From NCBI GenBank assembly GCA_947034885.2, contig OX344752.2, positions 27,346,386 through 27,410,385 on the forward strand: a DNA stretch of 64,000 nucleotides, in the 5' to 3' direction. Positions 48,538-61,028 of the stretch are shown here, piece after piece. This DNA comes from Thuidium tamariscinum (Eukaryota > Streptophyta > Bryopsida > Hypnales > Thuidiaceae). The notes under the pieces are model-generated. The model did not search any database and was not told where the DNA came from. It was given only the letters and a program-made list of their open reading frames with translations. A program made the position numbers and the translations under genes. Within the stretch, counting starts at the first letter, position 1. Every line of letters begins with the position of its first letter.

Positions 48538-51500
48538 ATGAATGCGGCAAGCGCGGAGATGCTTGGTGTTATGGTTTCAGGATCTACGATTCCTGGCATG
48601 AGCTCCCCATCCGTGTCGGAAGACGGTTCCAAGAAGATCCGAAAGCCTTACACGATCACCAAGTCGAGGGAGAGCTGGACGGAGCAGGAGCACGATAAGT
48701 TTCTGGAGGCCCTGCAATTGTGAGTGCGTCCATCCCGGCTAGTTGTGTTTTGGGTGAGAGATGAGCGAGTAGCTCGGTGTGGTTCGGGGAAAATCGAACT
48801 GGTTATGAATCCCATGGCTTAGCGGTGTTTTTCGACCATCGTGGGGAGCCTTTCCCCGGGGGCGAGGGTGTTGAGTTGGTGAGATTTTATCATATCCGTA
48901 GGCGTGGTGATTGCTGAGGTCGTGGAATTGGCCTGGAACCTTGGGTAGCACAAGGTTTTCAGGAATCGCGAATGCTGGAGCTGGTCAGTTCACTCAGTTG
49001 TTTGGTAGTCTTTATTCAGGGGAGGAGGAGCGGACCCTGGATTGGTGTTTAGGGACGTGGTCGCGTGATTGTGCATGGTCGTCTGATGTCGTTGGTAGGT
49101 TAGGAAGATGTTGTTGAGGTCGAGTCCGGCTAGGTGTTTCATTTCTTGTGTTCACAACATTGGTAACCGACACTTGGGGCGTCCCTTTTACTTGCACAGG
49201 AAGTGGGAGCCCCCAGCATGGCTACTTCCCAGCCAGCCAATGAGTCTAACAGATTCTAATTCTACAGATTCTAACCAAGTTCACTCCCAGGCATATAGGG
49301 AGGCATTATCCCTTCCTCCAAGGGGGAATGTTTTAGGCTGGTTAACAATGTTGTGTTGTGCGCTGAGTGGAATTGGAGAGCATGATTTGCCCCGGGAGAT
49401 CCGCTTTTTTTGCTATTATTTCATCGCACCTGATTAATTGCAACCAGGCTTCTTTCCCAGTTTTGTTAGAGACCTTCGGGTTTTTTCTGGGAGGGATGGA
49501 ACGTACGTTGTGAGTGCAGCATGCTGATAGCTCCATTATCCCTTGAGCTGTCGACTTGTGCCAGTCATGCGTCTGCCGGATTGATTACGACCGCCTTCTG
49601 TCCGTTTGTGTTGGTTTTTTAAGTGAAGGTTGCAGGATGGGCCTTTTGAACAGGAATTTTGTGACGTCCTCTGATGGTCGTATGCTTTTGTTTTTGTTTT
49701 GTAGGTTCGACCGCGACTGGAAGAAGATCGAAGCTTTCGTGGGTTCTAAGACAGTGATTCAGGTAGCGCATCTTCTGGCCTGTGTCTTGAGCGTTGTGAG
49801 GATGTGCACGGTCGTGGATTGAGTTTCATGTTTGAAGGGGGTGGTCCGGGGTGAAGTGCGGCGTGTCGTTCCGGTACAGGAAAGATTCGGATTTGTAAAA
49901 GAATTGACATTTTGGAAGACTGCTTGAAGTCTGTGTTGTTGAAGGGGTAATCTTTCCCGCACGAGTTGTTAGGGGTTTGATGCAGTCGAGTCTGATTGTG
50001 TCCGTGTGGGTCTGGTTTGTGCGCAGATCCGAAGTCACGCGCAGAAGTACTTTTTGAAAGTTCAGAAGAATGGGACTGGGGAGCATGTTCCTCCACCGCG
50101 TCCGAAACGGAAATCCACTCTGCCGTATCCCCAGAAGGCACCCAAATGTGGTGAGTTCCTTGACCTTCAGATTCATGTCTGAATGAAATCTGGAGTGAGT
50201 GTCTGACCGTCTGCATATGGGTGGTGTCGTCGTGGATGGCCAAGTTCGCGGGAGGTAAGGCTAGGAAGCTTGGGTCTATGGTCACGACGGAGGGCCAGAC
50301 TAGTAATGGCAGTTTGTGTGGAAGCTCTTGGAAGCTAGGTGCGTCCCACCGTAATGTTTTATACCCTGAACGACTCGGATGTGTCAACTGGGAGTAGAGC
50401 TTTAGGAGAGGAGAATATGATGGCTTTGTTCCTGTTGGAGAAGTGGTGAAGTGCTCTTGAAAATGAGTCGTTAATTGCGGACTGGTCGTGTAATGCTGAG
50501 CGTGTGTGGTTCGCGATGCCGATGGAACCGGCGTCTCAGGGAGGGGCGTGTTGTGTGACGAAGGGTTGGTTTGCAGCATGCACACACAGAAGAAGTCACA
50601 GTTTTTCGGGTTTTTTTGAGGGCGTGAAATATGTGACTTGGGACTGACATGAACACATACTTCGTTGGGATGTGGACTAGCAGCACAAGTGCAGGCTTCG
50701 AGTGGGTTGAGAATTGAGGCTTCTCAGTCGGAGTCTAGCTATGGCACAGGCTCTCAAGGGCCTGCCATGTCCCCGGCTAGCCCGTCTATGTCAGCCTGGG
50801 TTCAACATTCCGTGTCTCCTCATGCGAGTGTTTCCTATGATGCGCCCGGTGAGTGCTCGGTCCTCAGCTGCATCGAGTGGGGTGTTTCTCAGACCGGGTC
50901 TTGGCGTGCATATCAGCACCACTTGTGTACCGAACCGGACCGAGGAACGCAGTTCGTAGTTGTGGAGTTCATGATAGGATGTCCCGGGGAAGTGAGTAGC
51001 TCGGGCGGAGTGTTTCGCGTTGAAGCGAACACGTTGATTGATTGATATGCTGGTCACAAGTGAAATTGTTCACCTCCCAGTAGTCTTGGAGGAGATGCGA
51101 TCTTTGTAAAATGGTGTAGGGTATTTGGTGGCCATGTCCATTGTGCGGTCGATAAGTGCTAGTGTTGTAAATCTGGGATTTCTGTTGTGTGAGTTGCATG
51201 TGTCGAGTGTGTGGTGGGAACTGTCGCTCCGTGGGCGGAGACATGTTGTGTCGTTGGTTTGAGAAGCCTATCGAATCCGTTGACGGATGGGCAGTGTCTT
51301 AAGCTTCAGGGCTCTTGGTACTGGAACATTTTCTTCGGATTTGGGTACTTGGTTGTGGCTCGGTGTCCGTTTTTGATGAAGTGTATAAGAGGCCGCGGTT
51401 GCACTGTGAATGGTTTTTTTGTGCGCTCCTCGCGTCGCTACATGCGACATTTTCGGCTGGCTTTCCTTGCGGATGTATGAGAATGGTCTGTTTCTCGGAG

Positions 51501-53221
51501 CCTCGAGGACCACGGGGATTTAGGAAACGACTGTCGGGTTAGGAAAGAAGTGTTGGGAACAATGTATCAGAGGGTTGAGTTCTCAATGGAGTGGTTGTTT
51601 TTCCTGTGCAGGCATCAAACCCGAACTGGGAGGCGTGAGTTTGACTGCGGTGCGCGCATCTAGTAACAGCCTGAGTGGTAGTTCTCCCGGCGGTTGGCCG
51701 CATCATGCGCAGCCTGCTAGTCAGCTTGGCCCGGAGTCTTGCATACGCAGTGAGCTATTTTTCTGTGTTTTCTCTGTTGTGACGATGATAGCTTCTTTGT
51801 TGTGCTCATTTACGACGTGAGTGCTTGGACCAGGATTTGCAGTGATGCGAGTGTTGTGATGTAGACGGGCGTTAATTGTGAGTTGATGTCATAAAACGTG
51901 TTCTGTGTTGGTCCCAGCTGCACCTGATTTCGCGGAGGTTTACAAGTTCATCGGCAGTGTGTTCGACCCCGGCGTCTCCGGGCACCTTCGGAAGCTGAAG
52001 GACATGACTGCCATCGACCGTGAAACCGTGAGTTCATGATGCGAAGTGTATTTTTTATTTTTGCAAGGGGGAGGGGATCCTGCAAGACCGCCTTGGTCGA
52101 ATAGTCACTGGGATCTAGTAGGATTGAAGGCAATGGAGTTCTCGAATCGACGTGAATTGCTGTGCTAGTGTCTGATCAGGATGCTATAGAGGAAGCTATG
52201 TTGTGTGAGCCGTCGTTTTGTTCGTTTCTGACTTGGGTTCCGTGGGTGTCATGCAGGTGCTACTACTGATGCGCAACCTGTCCATCAACTTGGTCAGTCC
52301 CGACTTCAACGAACATGTAAGTCCAGTGGGTTGACTTGGGAGCAGGGATCATGGACAGACCGATCCAGAGTGTTAACCGCAATCTCTCTGTTTGCAAGTT
52401 TTTCTGAGCCTGGGGTTGCTGCTGAATTTATGAGCAAGTTGCACTGTGGGTGGGCGCATGGGTGGAAGAGATGATCGCGGATCTGATTCGTCATTTTATT
52501 TTATTTGCTTTTGTTGGAACAGAAACTATTGTTGTCAGTTTGTGACGAGAGGGGAGTAAAAGGAAAGTGCTGTTGGGCAGAGGACTTGACAAGTACTCCG
52601 GACGCTGTTCCTCACACGCGTTCGGTATGGCAGCGATGATTCCCGGCTTGTTTGAGCGGATCATTTTTGAGCAGGCCAAGAGTTTGTTGCGTCGTTGGTG
52701 TTTGTACATTTCATGTGCTATGTGGTCGAGTGGCATGTTGGAATGTCGAGTTGTCGACCTTTGATTGATAAGTTTTGTTGTGGTGGTTGCTGCAGCATGA
52801 CGCTGGCGACGACACGACGTCGGACTCTGGGCAGGCAGCAACGACTGCGCCATCGACTCCGTTGTTGGTGAGCCCAAGAAGCGGGGACTCGGATCATTCG
52901 GAGCCGAGAGCAGCGTCGGCATTGCAAGCATACGCGGACAAGAACGCAGATGCAGGAACTCCTCGAAGGCTCTCCTGCGATGGCGGAGGTGAATCCATTT
53001 CAGCCTCTTTCACGAGCTGCGGGGTGTCTCCTGCGTCCCCCGGGATTCTGGAGTCGGGTTCTTCGTCGGTTCCCAGCTCTGGCGCAGTGTTGCAACCTGT
53101 CAGCGCCGGGTTGGCAGTGAAACTTGAGAGCTTGTACTCGGTTCCCAGTTTGAGCAGGCTGCCGAGTCTGCCCGTAGGCTTGGTCGGGGACGACAGCGGT
53201 GTAGATACGTGGTGGACTTGA
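48538..53221 (+). CDS. RVE: REVEILLE/LCL single-MYB transcription factor (RVE8-type), 8 exons
   Basis: Nuclear factor of the CCA1/LHY/REVEILLE family; the RVE4/6/8 branch activates evening-element genes in the circadian clock. Exons: 48538-48719, 49705-49762, 50027-50150, 50681-50848, 51612-51749, 51918-52027, 52257-52316, 52796-53221; all GT-AG, in frame, 421 aa. Single MYB repeat ~42-92 with Trp47 and Trp66 and the hallmark SHAQKYF at 83-89, followed by the LCL-type '[18 protein letters not shown]'. The conserved C-terminal block '[16 protein letters not shown]' ... '[16 protein letters not shown]' (~226-280) separates RVE8-type from CCA1/LHY proteins. A Ser/Gly-rich, low-complexity tail follows. 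The start is the first in-frame ATG; the frame is open further upstream without ATG. Exon 4 has a tandem acceptor (tagcag; 50,681 or 50,684) that would add or drop one residue. Confidence 0.95.
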
Positions 53222-56200
53222 GAACAAGTCTTTGCTTTTTGATCGACATGATTGTACGAATAGCAGCATCCCAAGCATCGGGATGGAGTGTGTATAGGAT
53301 CTGGTTGTGTGGTCTCGAGTTGAGGTGCCTGACAGTGCGGAGTGTGTGGAGTGTGTAGAGTACTGAGCTAGAGACGAATTAGATTTGTCTCGCCGACTTG
53401 GAGAGTGTGTAGTAGTAGCCTGCGGTATTTTCTCTCCCCATGTCCCTCTTTTTATTTCCAAGTGTTGTTGAGAAATGATGCTTAGAGATGGTTGGAGCTT
53501 CGAGTTTGGGAGAGTGTGGCGTGTACATGTACGAGTGATGTGACAGTGATGAAGACCTGCATTGTGGTTTTGGTTATTGGGGAATGTAAGGCGGGTTTTC
53601 CTGTGTTTTTTAGGGTTCGCAAAATTGGGGACTTGTGATTACTGGGGACGATTCGTCGTGTTTAGATAAGGAGCTTGAAGTTTCAGTAGGACTCTGTTTG
53701 TGTTCGACCCTTTGGTAGGATTTGGTCGGTCTGTTTGTAGAGTGGTTTCCTTTGTGCAACTCTGAATGGCAGATTCTGCTGAATGCAGTGGAGATGTAGC
53801 CTCATTGGATTTTATCTTTCGACCATAAACGCTGTTTGAGATTTAGTGGAGGAAGGACTTTTCTTTACTCAACGTCTTACCTCGAGCATTAATTCTGAGT
53901 CCATAGTGCATGTCGAATACTTTTTCTTATTTGCAGTCGTTGTACATTTGGCCCAAATAGGAAGCTTGTTTCTTTTAGATTCTTATGAATGCTTGCAGTG
54001 GTGTATGAGAGAATAGTTGTAGCGCCATTGTCGGATTGATATTGAAGTATAGTACACAGATATATCAAAAGTAGCACGCCTAAGAGTGCCCAAATATTAA
54101 GCATCTGAGCGTGGTTCCTAGTATTAGCTTGTCTTGGTTTTGTTGGGTTTAGGGTAGCACTTGAAGAAGATTTCAGAGTATCTTGGCATATATTTTTTGG
54201 ACATGTATGAATGAATTATAAATTTCATGAATTATAAAGTGTTGGCTATAGGTGTATCCTACTTACCTTTACCTATAGGAGAGCCAATATTGAGTGGTTG
54301 GATGATGAATGTTTTCTTTAGCTTATTGTAAGGGCTTTGTAAAATAGAGGAAGTATATTGAAAACGTGATTTTGGTTAGTTCTTAGCTTGGTTACTTGAT
54401 GTACCATGATTTTATGATGAATTTTTGAAATGGTTCATGTTTGATTGGAATAAGAGTAATATTTGTAAAAACAAAGAAATTATGTTTAGATTCTTGTTAG
54501 GCCAAAAAGCTCCATATATTAGTATACATTTTGCTTGTAGGAGTTTGTTTTGGAGGTTTATTGAAATCAAATTTCATTTTCTTGAATTGACTTTAGTAAT
54601 ATTCAAGTTGATTTTCTTGCAATTCATCTTGAATACAAATTGAAGATATTCTATTGATTTTGTTGAAGAGACAAGGTAAAATAATCTAATGTTGTCATCC
54701 ATCCAAATTCAACATCTATATATTGTATTGTCCCATTTGCATCAATCATCCATTCATTACTACAATTTCAGCAACCCTTTAGCATTATAACATTGTATTG
54801 AGGGAGAGGACATGCCAATGTGTAGATTAGTATAGATTAGTATGGAGCTATCTACAGATTCTATGCTTTACCAACTATGTATTAATATTTAGGAAAAGAA
54901 ATGGAAAAAAATCAATCAAGACTTTAGACAAGTTTGAAAAGATTGGATGAAGGAGTGTGTGGGCAAGTTTCTACATAGGTTTGGTCAAACTACTAGAACA
55001 AAACACATTTATACAACACCAAAGAGAACTAAACTCCTTTGAAGGCCTTGCCTTTGTCTTATTGATGCACTTCTTATAAAATTTTATCAAACATTTCTTA
55101 CTTGATATATAGAAAGTTTGGTATCTTTCTATGCTAGAAAACATATATTTTGTTGATCATATAGAAAGCCTAAAATTGGTAGAATCTCCTTTTGACATCC
55201 AACCTTGATTTTTTCATGAACTCATGTAAGTGTTAATTTAAAATTGTCAATAGCTCTAAAAACTAGGAGCTTATTAAACTTCAACACTTGTTCATTCAAT
55301 GGATTCTAACCTTTGCTCATTCCCGCCACTGAAATTTTTAAGCAAGTGACCATCCTGTGCACAAGATGACTTTTGAAATTGCAGGTTTAATCATGTGTAA
55401 CTTACTTGGAGCTTTTTAAATGATGGGAGAGAATAGTGGAAAAGATCGTGGAATATTCAAATGGCAGCTTAGACAACTTTTTTAAGCCAAAAAGAAGTAA
55501 CTTATCCCCATGTGCAAAATAGGATATCTTGATGTGCAACATTAAGAATCCTCTAAAGAATCAGAGAAACCTGCAGTGGGTCAAATCAGTTGTACAAGTA
55601 CCATTCATAAGCTGCAGGCAGATGCCATAATAAGCCCATTTGAACCCACGTACACACCTTCATGTTCAAAGAAATGAATCAACAGAATCATATTGATTTC
55701 AAAAACTGATGGAAAAAAATGTCTCAGTGTTTTCTAATTCTTCACCAAAAAATTAATCTACAACACCTAAAACACAGCTTGAGGTGGAATTCTACTTTCC
55801 AGGTAGTCAAGGACTACCGTCTCTCAATTCTACAAATTAGTGAGTCAGCCGCTTATCATTCGAGATTGCAAAATTTTCATGTACAATTAGACATGCCTCG
55901 ATCTCAATCGGCAAGGAGACTGAGACTTTCACGGGCAAGAATTGAATTATTTGTCGAAAAGAATCGTCATGTTAGTGAATGAATTTCCTACAGATTCCGA
56001 AGGGGAAGGCTGTGCACTCACATTCCCCGAGATCCCATCTCCATGAATGGGAAGCATGGCTGCAATCTTCTTAGTCTCGGTGAATCTTCAAAAAAATTCA
56101 CAGTTTCACTCAAATTCGAGTGAGGGAGACAGAGAGAGAGAAGATGGCATGGAGAATGCGGGGACACTCGCTACCTCCCTTCCAATTTTGTCTTCTGTGC

Positions 56201-56228
56201 CAAGAGATGCAAGTTAGGAATCTAAAAT
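53222..56228. other. RVE-like 3' UTR, intergenic DNA and ERF 3' UTR
   Basis: From 53,222 to roughly 53,900 GC content stays gene-like (probable 3' UTR on the + strand). AT-rich DNA without recognised features follows to about 55,900. The last few hundred bases before 56,229 are again GC-richer and fit the 3' UTR of the convergent ERF gene. The 87-codon + strand ORF at 55,719 has no domain. Confidence 0.45.
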
Positions 56229-58725
56229 CTACAGGGGTTGATCGTCCGGGAATTGGAACAGAGACGGAAAGCCAGTCGGTGACGGCACATCGCGCGGACT
56301 CCACAACGAAGACGACGGCTCGCCTTGCTCGAAAATCTGCTCATACGAAAACAATTCCACATCGGAGCTGCTCATCCCGGCGAACAAATTTCCGCCGCTA
56401 CTCGATGCTGCCACATTTGCACCAAAGGGTGCAGAAAATCCTCCAGGGCTCTCTACGGATTGCTGATACGAAGTAAATCTACCGGGATCTTCAGCCAAAA
56501 CTCCAGTCGCTGCTTGTTGCAAATACGGATGATTCTGATATTGTGTTGATGATGCTCCTGGGTTGTAAGAAGCTGACGGATCGGCTTGATTCTGGTATAG
56601 ATTCCCAGCTTGTGTGTTTGATGCTTCTGGGTTGTAAGAAATTCCCAGATCGGCTTCGTAGTGGCTCACATTGTGAAAATTGGGGTTGCTGGAATGTGGC
56701 CATAGCTGCTGTAGGGGGAGCGACAGCGGCGACGGTGGATTGAGATCCCGGGATGACCATAAGCTGCTCCGGGATTGCGATTGAGACTGGGATTGGGACT
56801 CAAATTGGTTTGGGGTTTGGATTGGTGGTGCTGGGGATCTGTCGGGGATGGCCATGTCGATGACGTTGAAAGCCGCGGCGGGTAGCAAGTAGGGATCCAC
56901 CAGAGATGAGGAGTTGAAGAGCGTCGCGCTGGAGGGCGATACTGCGAGCTCGGCGTGTTGCGTGGTGACGATGTCCGAATTCGTCGTCGTGCTGCTCCAA
57001 AGGAATTGTGAAGAAGAGGGTGCTCGCGACGGCTCTCCGCGTGACGGCCAGGCGGGATTTGAAGTGACGATGGTAGTGGACGCGGCGGCGGTGGTGACCG
57101 CAGTGACGCTCGATGGAGGTTTGGGCTTGATGTTGGGGGGAAGCTTGCCGTCGGGGAAGTTGAGCTTGGCACGGACGCCGCGGAACTTGGTGGCCGCGAC
57201 GTCGTACGCCATGGCGGCCTCCTCCGCGGTGTCGAACGTGCCAAGCCAGACGCGCGCTGCTTTCTTGGGGTCGCGAATCTCCGCAGCCCACTTGCCCCAC
57301 GGCCGCTGCCGTACTCCGCGAAACCTCTGCTTCCTCACTCTCCCGGTGCTCGTGGTGGTGACGCCCTCAATTGCTACGGCGGATTCGCGCGTTACGTTTC
57401 CTAGTCCCAGCTCCGCTTCATCATGCCCGCTTCGACCGCCGCGCATCTGAGAATCTGAAACAGCAAGAAAAATGTCACGTCCTGAGGGATGCGCACTGAG
57501 AAGATCGACCTAGCGAATTGAAGTGATCACGAAACGCTTTTTATCGCTTTATAGTTGAGTTCACGAAGGGTCTCGGGTGCATGCAGCCATGGTCCCACCA
57601 AAATGAATAGAAAATGGGAGATCGCACTGGTGGTGGCTGCTCAACTCCGACTAACGCCCGCACGAAGGTGCACCACCAATTGCTGATAATCAGGAATACT
57701 ATCACAACATGAATTTCACTGGGAATTGGGGATAAAGCTTAACCCGCTTGAAGGTTCACGAGAGGTTCACGATGAAAGCAGCCCTGACTCACCTGTTGAA
57801 AGCGGTGGGCTCCTCCGAAAATTCACTACTCCGTATTTAAGAACTCCATATAACTACCAGTCTACCAATACTACAGTGTAACAGAAATGGCAAACAAGGC
57901 CCACTCAAGGCTCCCTCCGCGTGATTCTATTAACTCCATACGTGGGATTTATAAACCCCAGATCGAAACCCTTAAACCCTGCCGTCAGAATCTAAGGCCT
58001 ATCCCAAACTACGGCTTAAAGGCCCAGATTTGTGAGCTGAGCTCAACACAAAAGCGGCACTAAAAGCGTGGAACACCAAAGACTGAAAGTGTCAAATTTC
58101 ATATGTTGAAAAAATTATAATGGAATAAGATGGTGGTGGAAGGGGGGGTACCTGGATTGCTACGAGGAGGCGAGAAGTAAGGTTTGCAGCAGATGTCGGA
58201 GTGCTGGATGCCGGAGTCTGAGCTGCAGCTGCTCATCCAGCTGGGGCTGCTGCTGTACGCTGTGGCCGCTCCAGGTGACGATCGCGACTTCGTGGCCTTA
58301 GACACCACTTCCCCAAGCGGATTCACCGTTGTTGGCGGCCACGAGAGTGTGACCACTTCACTCGCGCGCGCCTGAATCTCCATGTCCCGCGCCAAATTCG
58401 CAATCACACTGGGGTCGGACCAAGCACTACTGAGGAATTCGTCTCGGGGGCGCTTGTTTCCCGCGAGCGCGGCGCTCAGACCCTCGTCACGGTCACACGA
58501 GCTCAAGAGGTCTCTCCAGGGGCTGGAACTCATGTATGGTGCCTCTGGGCTTGTGAAGAATCCTTGAGAAGGATTTTCTACTGCCCCTGAAGGGGACGGT
58601 AAGAATTCCATGGCATTGGAAACGATCTCCGCCGTGCGGCTCCGCGAGCGAGGGATGTAATCCGGAGGGCCAGTCGCTGGTTCCAGCTTGTCGATTCTTC
58701 CTGGTTGCATGCGCACACAAATCAT
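56229..58725 (-). CDS. ERF: AP2/ERF transcription factor, ERF subfamily, 2 exons
   Basis: DNA-binding regulator expected to bind GCC-box promoters of stress and ethylene-responsive genes. Exon 1 58725-58152 (start ATG at 58,725, '[12 protein letters not shown]'); intron 58151-57455 (GT-AG, 697 bp); exon 2 57454-56229; 599 aa. The splice joins the two frames in phase through 'SNP-DSQMRGG'. One AP2 domain at ~235-292, from [17 protein letters not shown] to [11 protein letters not shown], with Ala14 and Asp19, the ERF-type rather than DREB-type pair. A short basic stretch (GRVRKQR) precedes it and may help nuclear import. The long C-terminus is rich in Ser, Pro, Gln and Asn, with an SQ repeat, two 'SYNP(E/G)AS' repeats and an acidic/aromatic end typical of activation regions. 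Upstream 'DYIPRSRSR' recalls N-terminal ERF motifs, but the group within ERF is not settled. Using only exon 2 would give a 405-aa protein starting inside exon 2. Confidence 0.93.
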
Positions 58726-59735
58726 GACCAAGCGACCGCGAAATTGTGTATTCGGCGACTATTTTACAGATACGCGTCGACGAATTCCAAATATTCGAGT
58801 GATTGCTGCTAATGGATCGCTGTAATGCTGCTGCTCTTCAACTCCAATGTGATTGCATCGTTAATCTTGGGTATCCGCTGTGATTTCAAATCGAATGAGC
58901 TCGCTCGCTATCACGAATGCTCTCCTCGATTGATTTCAAATGAATTCATGCGCTCGAAATCTGCCATCCACGAAGTGAAAATTGCGGCCAATAAACCGCG
59001 ACAACCTGGACCAGTTCCTGAATTGATCATTCACGATTCTTCAAGCCCACAACTGAAGTTAGTCTTCCGTCTTCAATCTCGCCATTACTAATTCGATCCG
59101 ATTGCGTCCGTCGCGCCTTCACAGTCCAAAATCCAACGAAATTGTAATTTCGATTGATGGGCGATACGCACAGTCTGCCAAAACCTTTCCAAACTTCGCA
59201 AACACAAAATTCCCCACCACGGATCAACCTCCAATAATTTCTTCCCACAAGGGTGCGTACGTACCCAATTGGTCAGACCTGTCTCTGCCAAGTCCCGATT
59301 ACTAAACCTTGATCAATCGCTCCTTACAGTAAGTCGATTGATCTCTCTCAGTTAGCAGAAATCAATCTTACTCCCCTGAACCAATTTCATCACAACACCG
59401 CAACGATCCCACTCGTGTTTGCAACAATAATTCCCCCTGCCCGACTAATTCCACACCTCGACCGACACAAGTGAATTGCTATTCGATTTGTCAATTGTCA
59501 ACCTCGCGCAATGCCACCACTTGTGATTGCCACCACAATGTGAGCCTAACAGGGAACTAGAGCCCAACATAACAATCCCAACTAACTAACTCCATTGACT
59601 TTGAATTTCGATTGGAAGTGATTGTGCTCACGGATTTGAAGTGAGGAGGCGACTGATGTTTCAATCTGTGCCCACTGTAGTCGACAGCATGCAATAAATG
59701 AAGGTAGCAGTCTTATAGTGAGGTAAAGATTTCAG
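58726..59735 (-). promoter_or_regulatory. 5' leader and promoter region of the ERF gene
   Basis: Moderately GC-rich sequence extends about 900 bp upstream of the ERF start and has many 'aattcgat/atcgaatt'-like words. No clear TATA box was found. Short ORFs on both strands (67-88 codons) are without domains. Confidence 0.4.
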
Positions 59736-59738
59736 TAA

Positions 59739-59981
59739 ATGTCATGTGAGAAAAACAGTGTTGAGGTTCCAGGTGATCCAGGCTTTGTGAAAGAAGTGCA
59801 AAGACGCGTTGCCGACGGAGGTGCCAGGGCAGGGCTCAAGCTTCCAAGCCGGAGGCTCCAATTGAGTCGCAAAAAGGACTCCAAGTCTCTTGGGGACTGT
59901 GTCCTGTTCACACAGGGGGCTGGGAGGAAGGTCTTGACCGGAGCTGCCTTGGTGGCGGGGCGACCCTGGTCCCTTTTTTAG
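59739..59981 (+). other. Isolated GC-rich island with 80-codon ORF (unknown)
   Basis: A 250-bp patch of ~58% GC between AT-rich neighbours holds one ORF starting at an ATG ('MSCEKNSVEVPGDPGFVKE') that is basic and ends at 59,981, followed by 'agggtcagggccccccactc'. No family is recognised. A fragment of a captured gene or of a retroelement is as likely as a real small gene. Confidence 0.25.
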
Positions 59982-60000
59982 GGTCAGGGCCCCCCACTCC

Positions 60001-60971
60001 AGGGTAAATGTAAAAATTACCCCTTATTTTGTGCCACGTAAATTTTGTACTTCTTCACCTCCAGCCAAAAATGACCAAAAATGACACTAAAATTTATAAA
60101 TTTTTTGGTTTTTAATAACTTTTTAGATAATTTAAATCTTTTGGATTTGTTTGATGAATCATATGTAGTATGCACTATCATGTTTGTACAAAAAATTTGA
60201 ACCTAAAAAAGATTTATAAGGTTGTAAAACATAAGTTCAACACATTGCCTAATTCAAAAAATATTTCAAATACAAGGGTATTAAGATATAACAATGGTCC
60301 ATGTGGCAACCTATACTCTCTCTACAATGGTCCCATGCTCTCAATTCCAAAAGAAATTCAAATATTGAGAGAACCAACATCATTTGCACATTTGTTTACC
60401 AACATGCCAAGGCAAAAAAAGTAGTTTTGGAGTTCTAAAAAAATTTGACAAAAAATAAAGTAGTTCCAAATCATAGTGATTTGAGTGGTAATCAAAACCA
60501 AGTTTTGGACATGGCTAACTTTGAAACTAGTTTTCTTTCAAATGTCAACTATTTTTTTCTTCAAATTTTTATAGCAACGTGGATTATGTTGCACACTACA
60601 ACTTTCATGTTTACATTTTTCGGCTATGTCATTTAACTCTCATGGTAATATCATTTGAATGCAAACAATGCAATTTTGTACTCAATTTAAGTAGTCATTG
60701 TATATAGTCCTTTAGGACCATATTCTAATACTATTTCCTAACACTCGAACACCTCTTTTCTACTAGTGTCATGACAACTCAAACTATTGAGAGATTATTG
60801 AAAATATCTTCATAAAAATTGATTCAAACCATATCTACATTTTTAAAGTAAGATCACCCCAAATTGCTCCTTGCTTGAAACCACCATCATCATTCTATGT
60901 ACATCTCCAAAATTAATATGTATCAATTTAGAAGATACCATTCTAGAACTTCTACCTTCATAATTTCTACA

Positions 60972-60974
<3 letters not shown>
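60001..60974. other. AT-rich intergenic DNA
   Basis: Two successive + strand ORFs (84 codons at 60,170; 63 codons at 60,445) are not recognisable. Nothing else was seen. Confidence 0.45.

Positions 60975-61026
<52 letters not shown>
60975..61026. repeat. (AT)n microsatellite, ~26 units
   Basis: Uninterrupted AT/TA dinucleotide run. Confidence 0.97.

Positions 61027-61028
<2 letters not shown>

Noticed and set aside
49746-50585. 279-codon minus-strand ORF within the RVE-like locus
   Set aside because: It lies antisense to RVE exons 2 and 3 and their introns, whose splice sites and MYB motifs are clear. The frame is open because of GC-rich composition.
56666-57450. Overlapping ORFs of 166-192 codons (minus) and 178 codons (plus) over the AP2 exon
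   Set aside because: Shadows of the GC-rich ERF coding frame; only the ERF frame contains a recognised domain.
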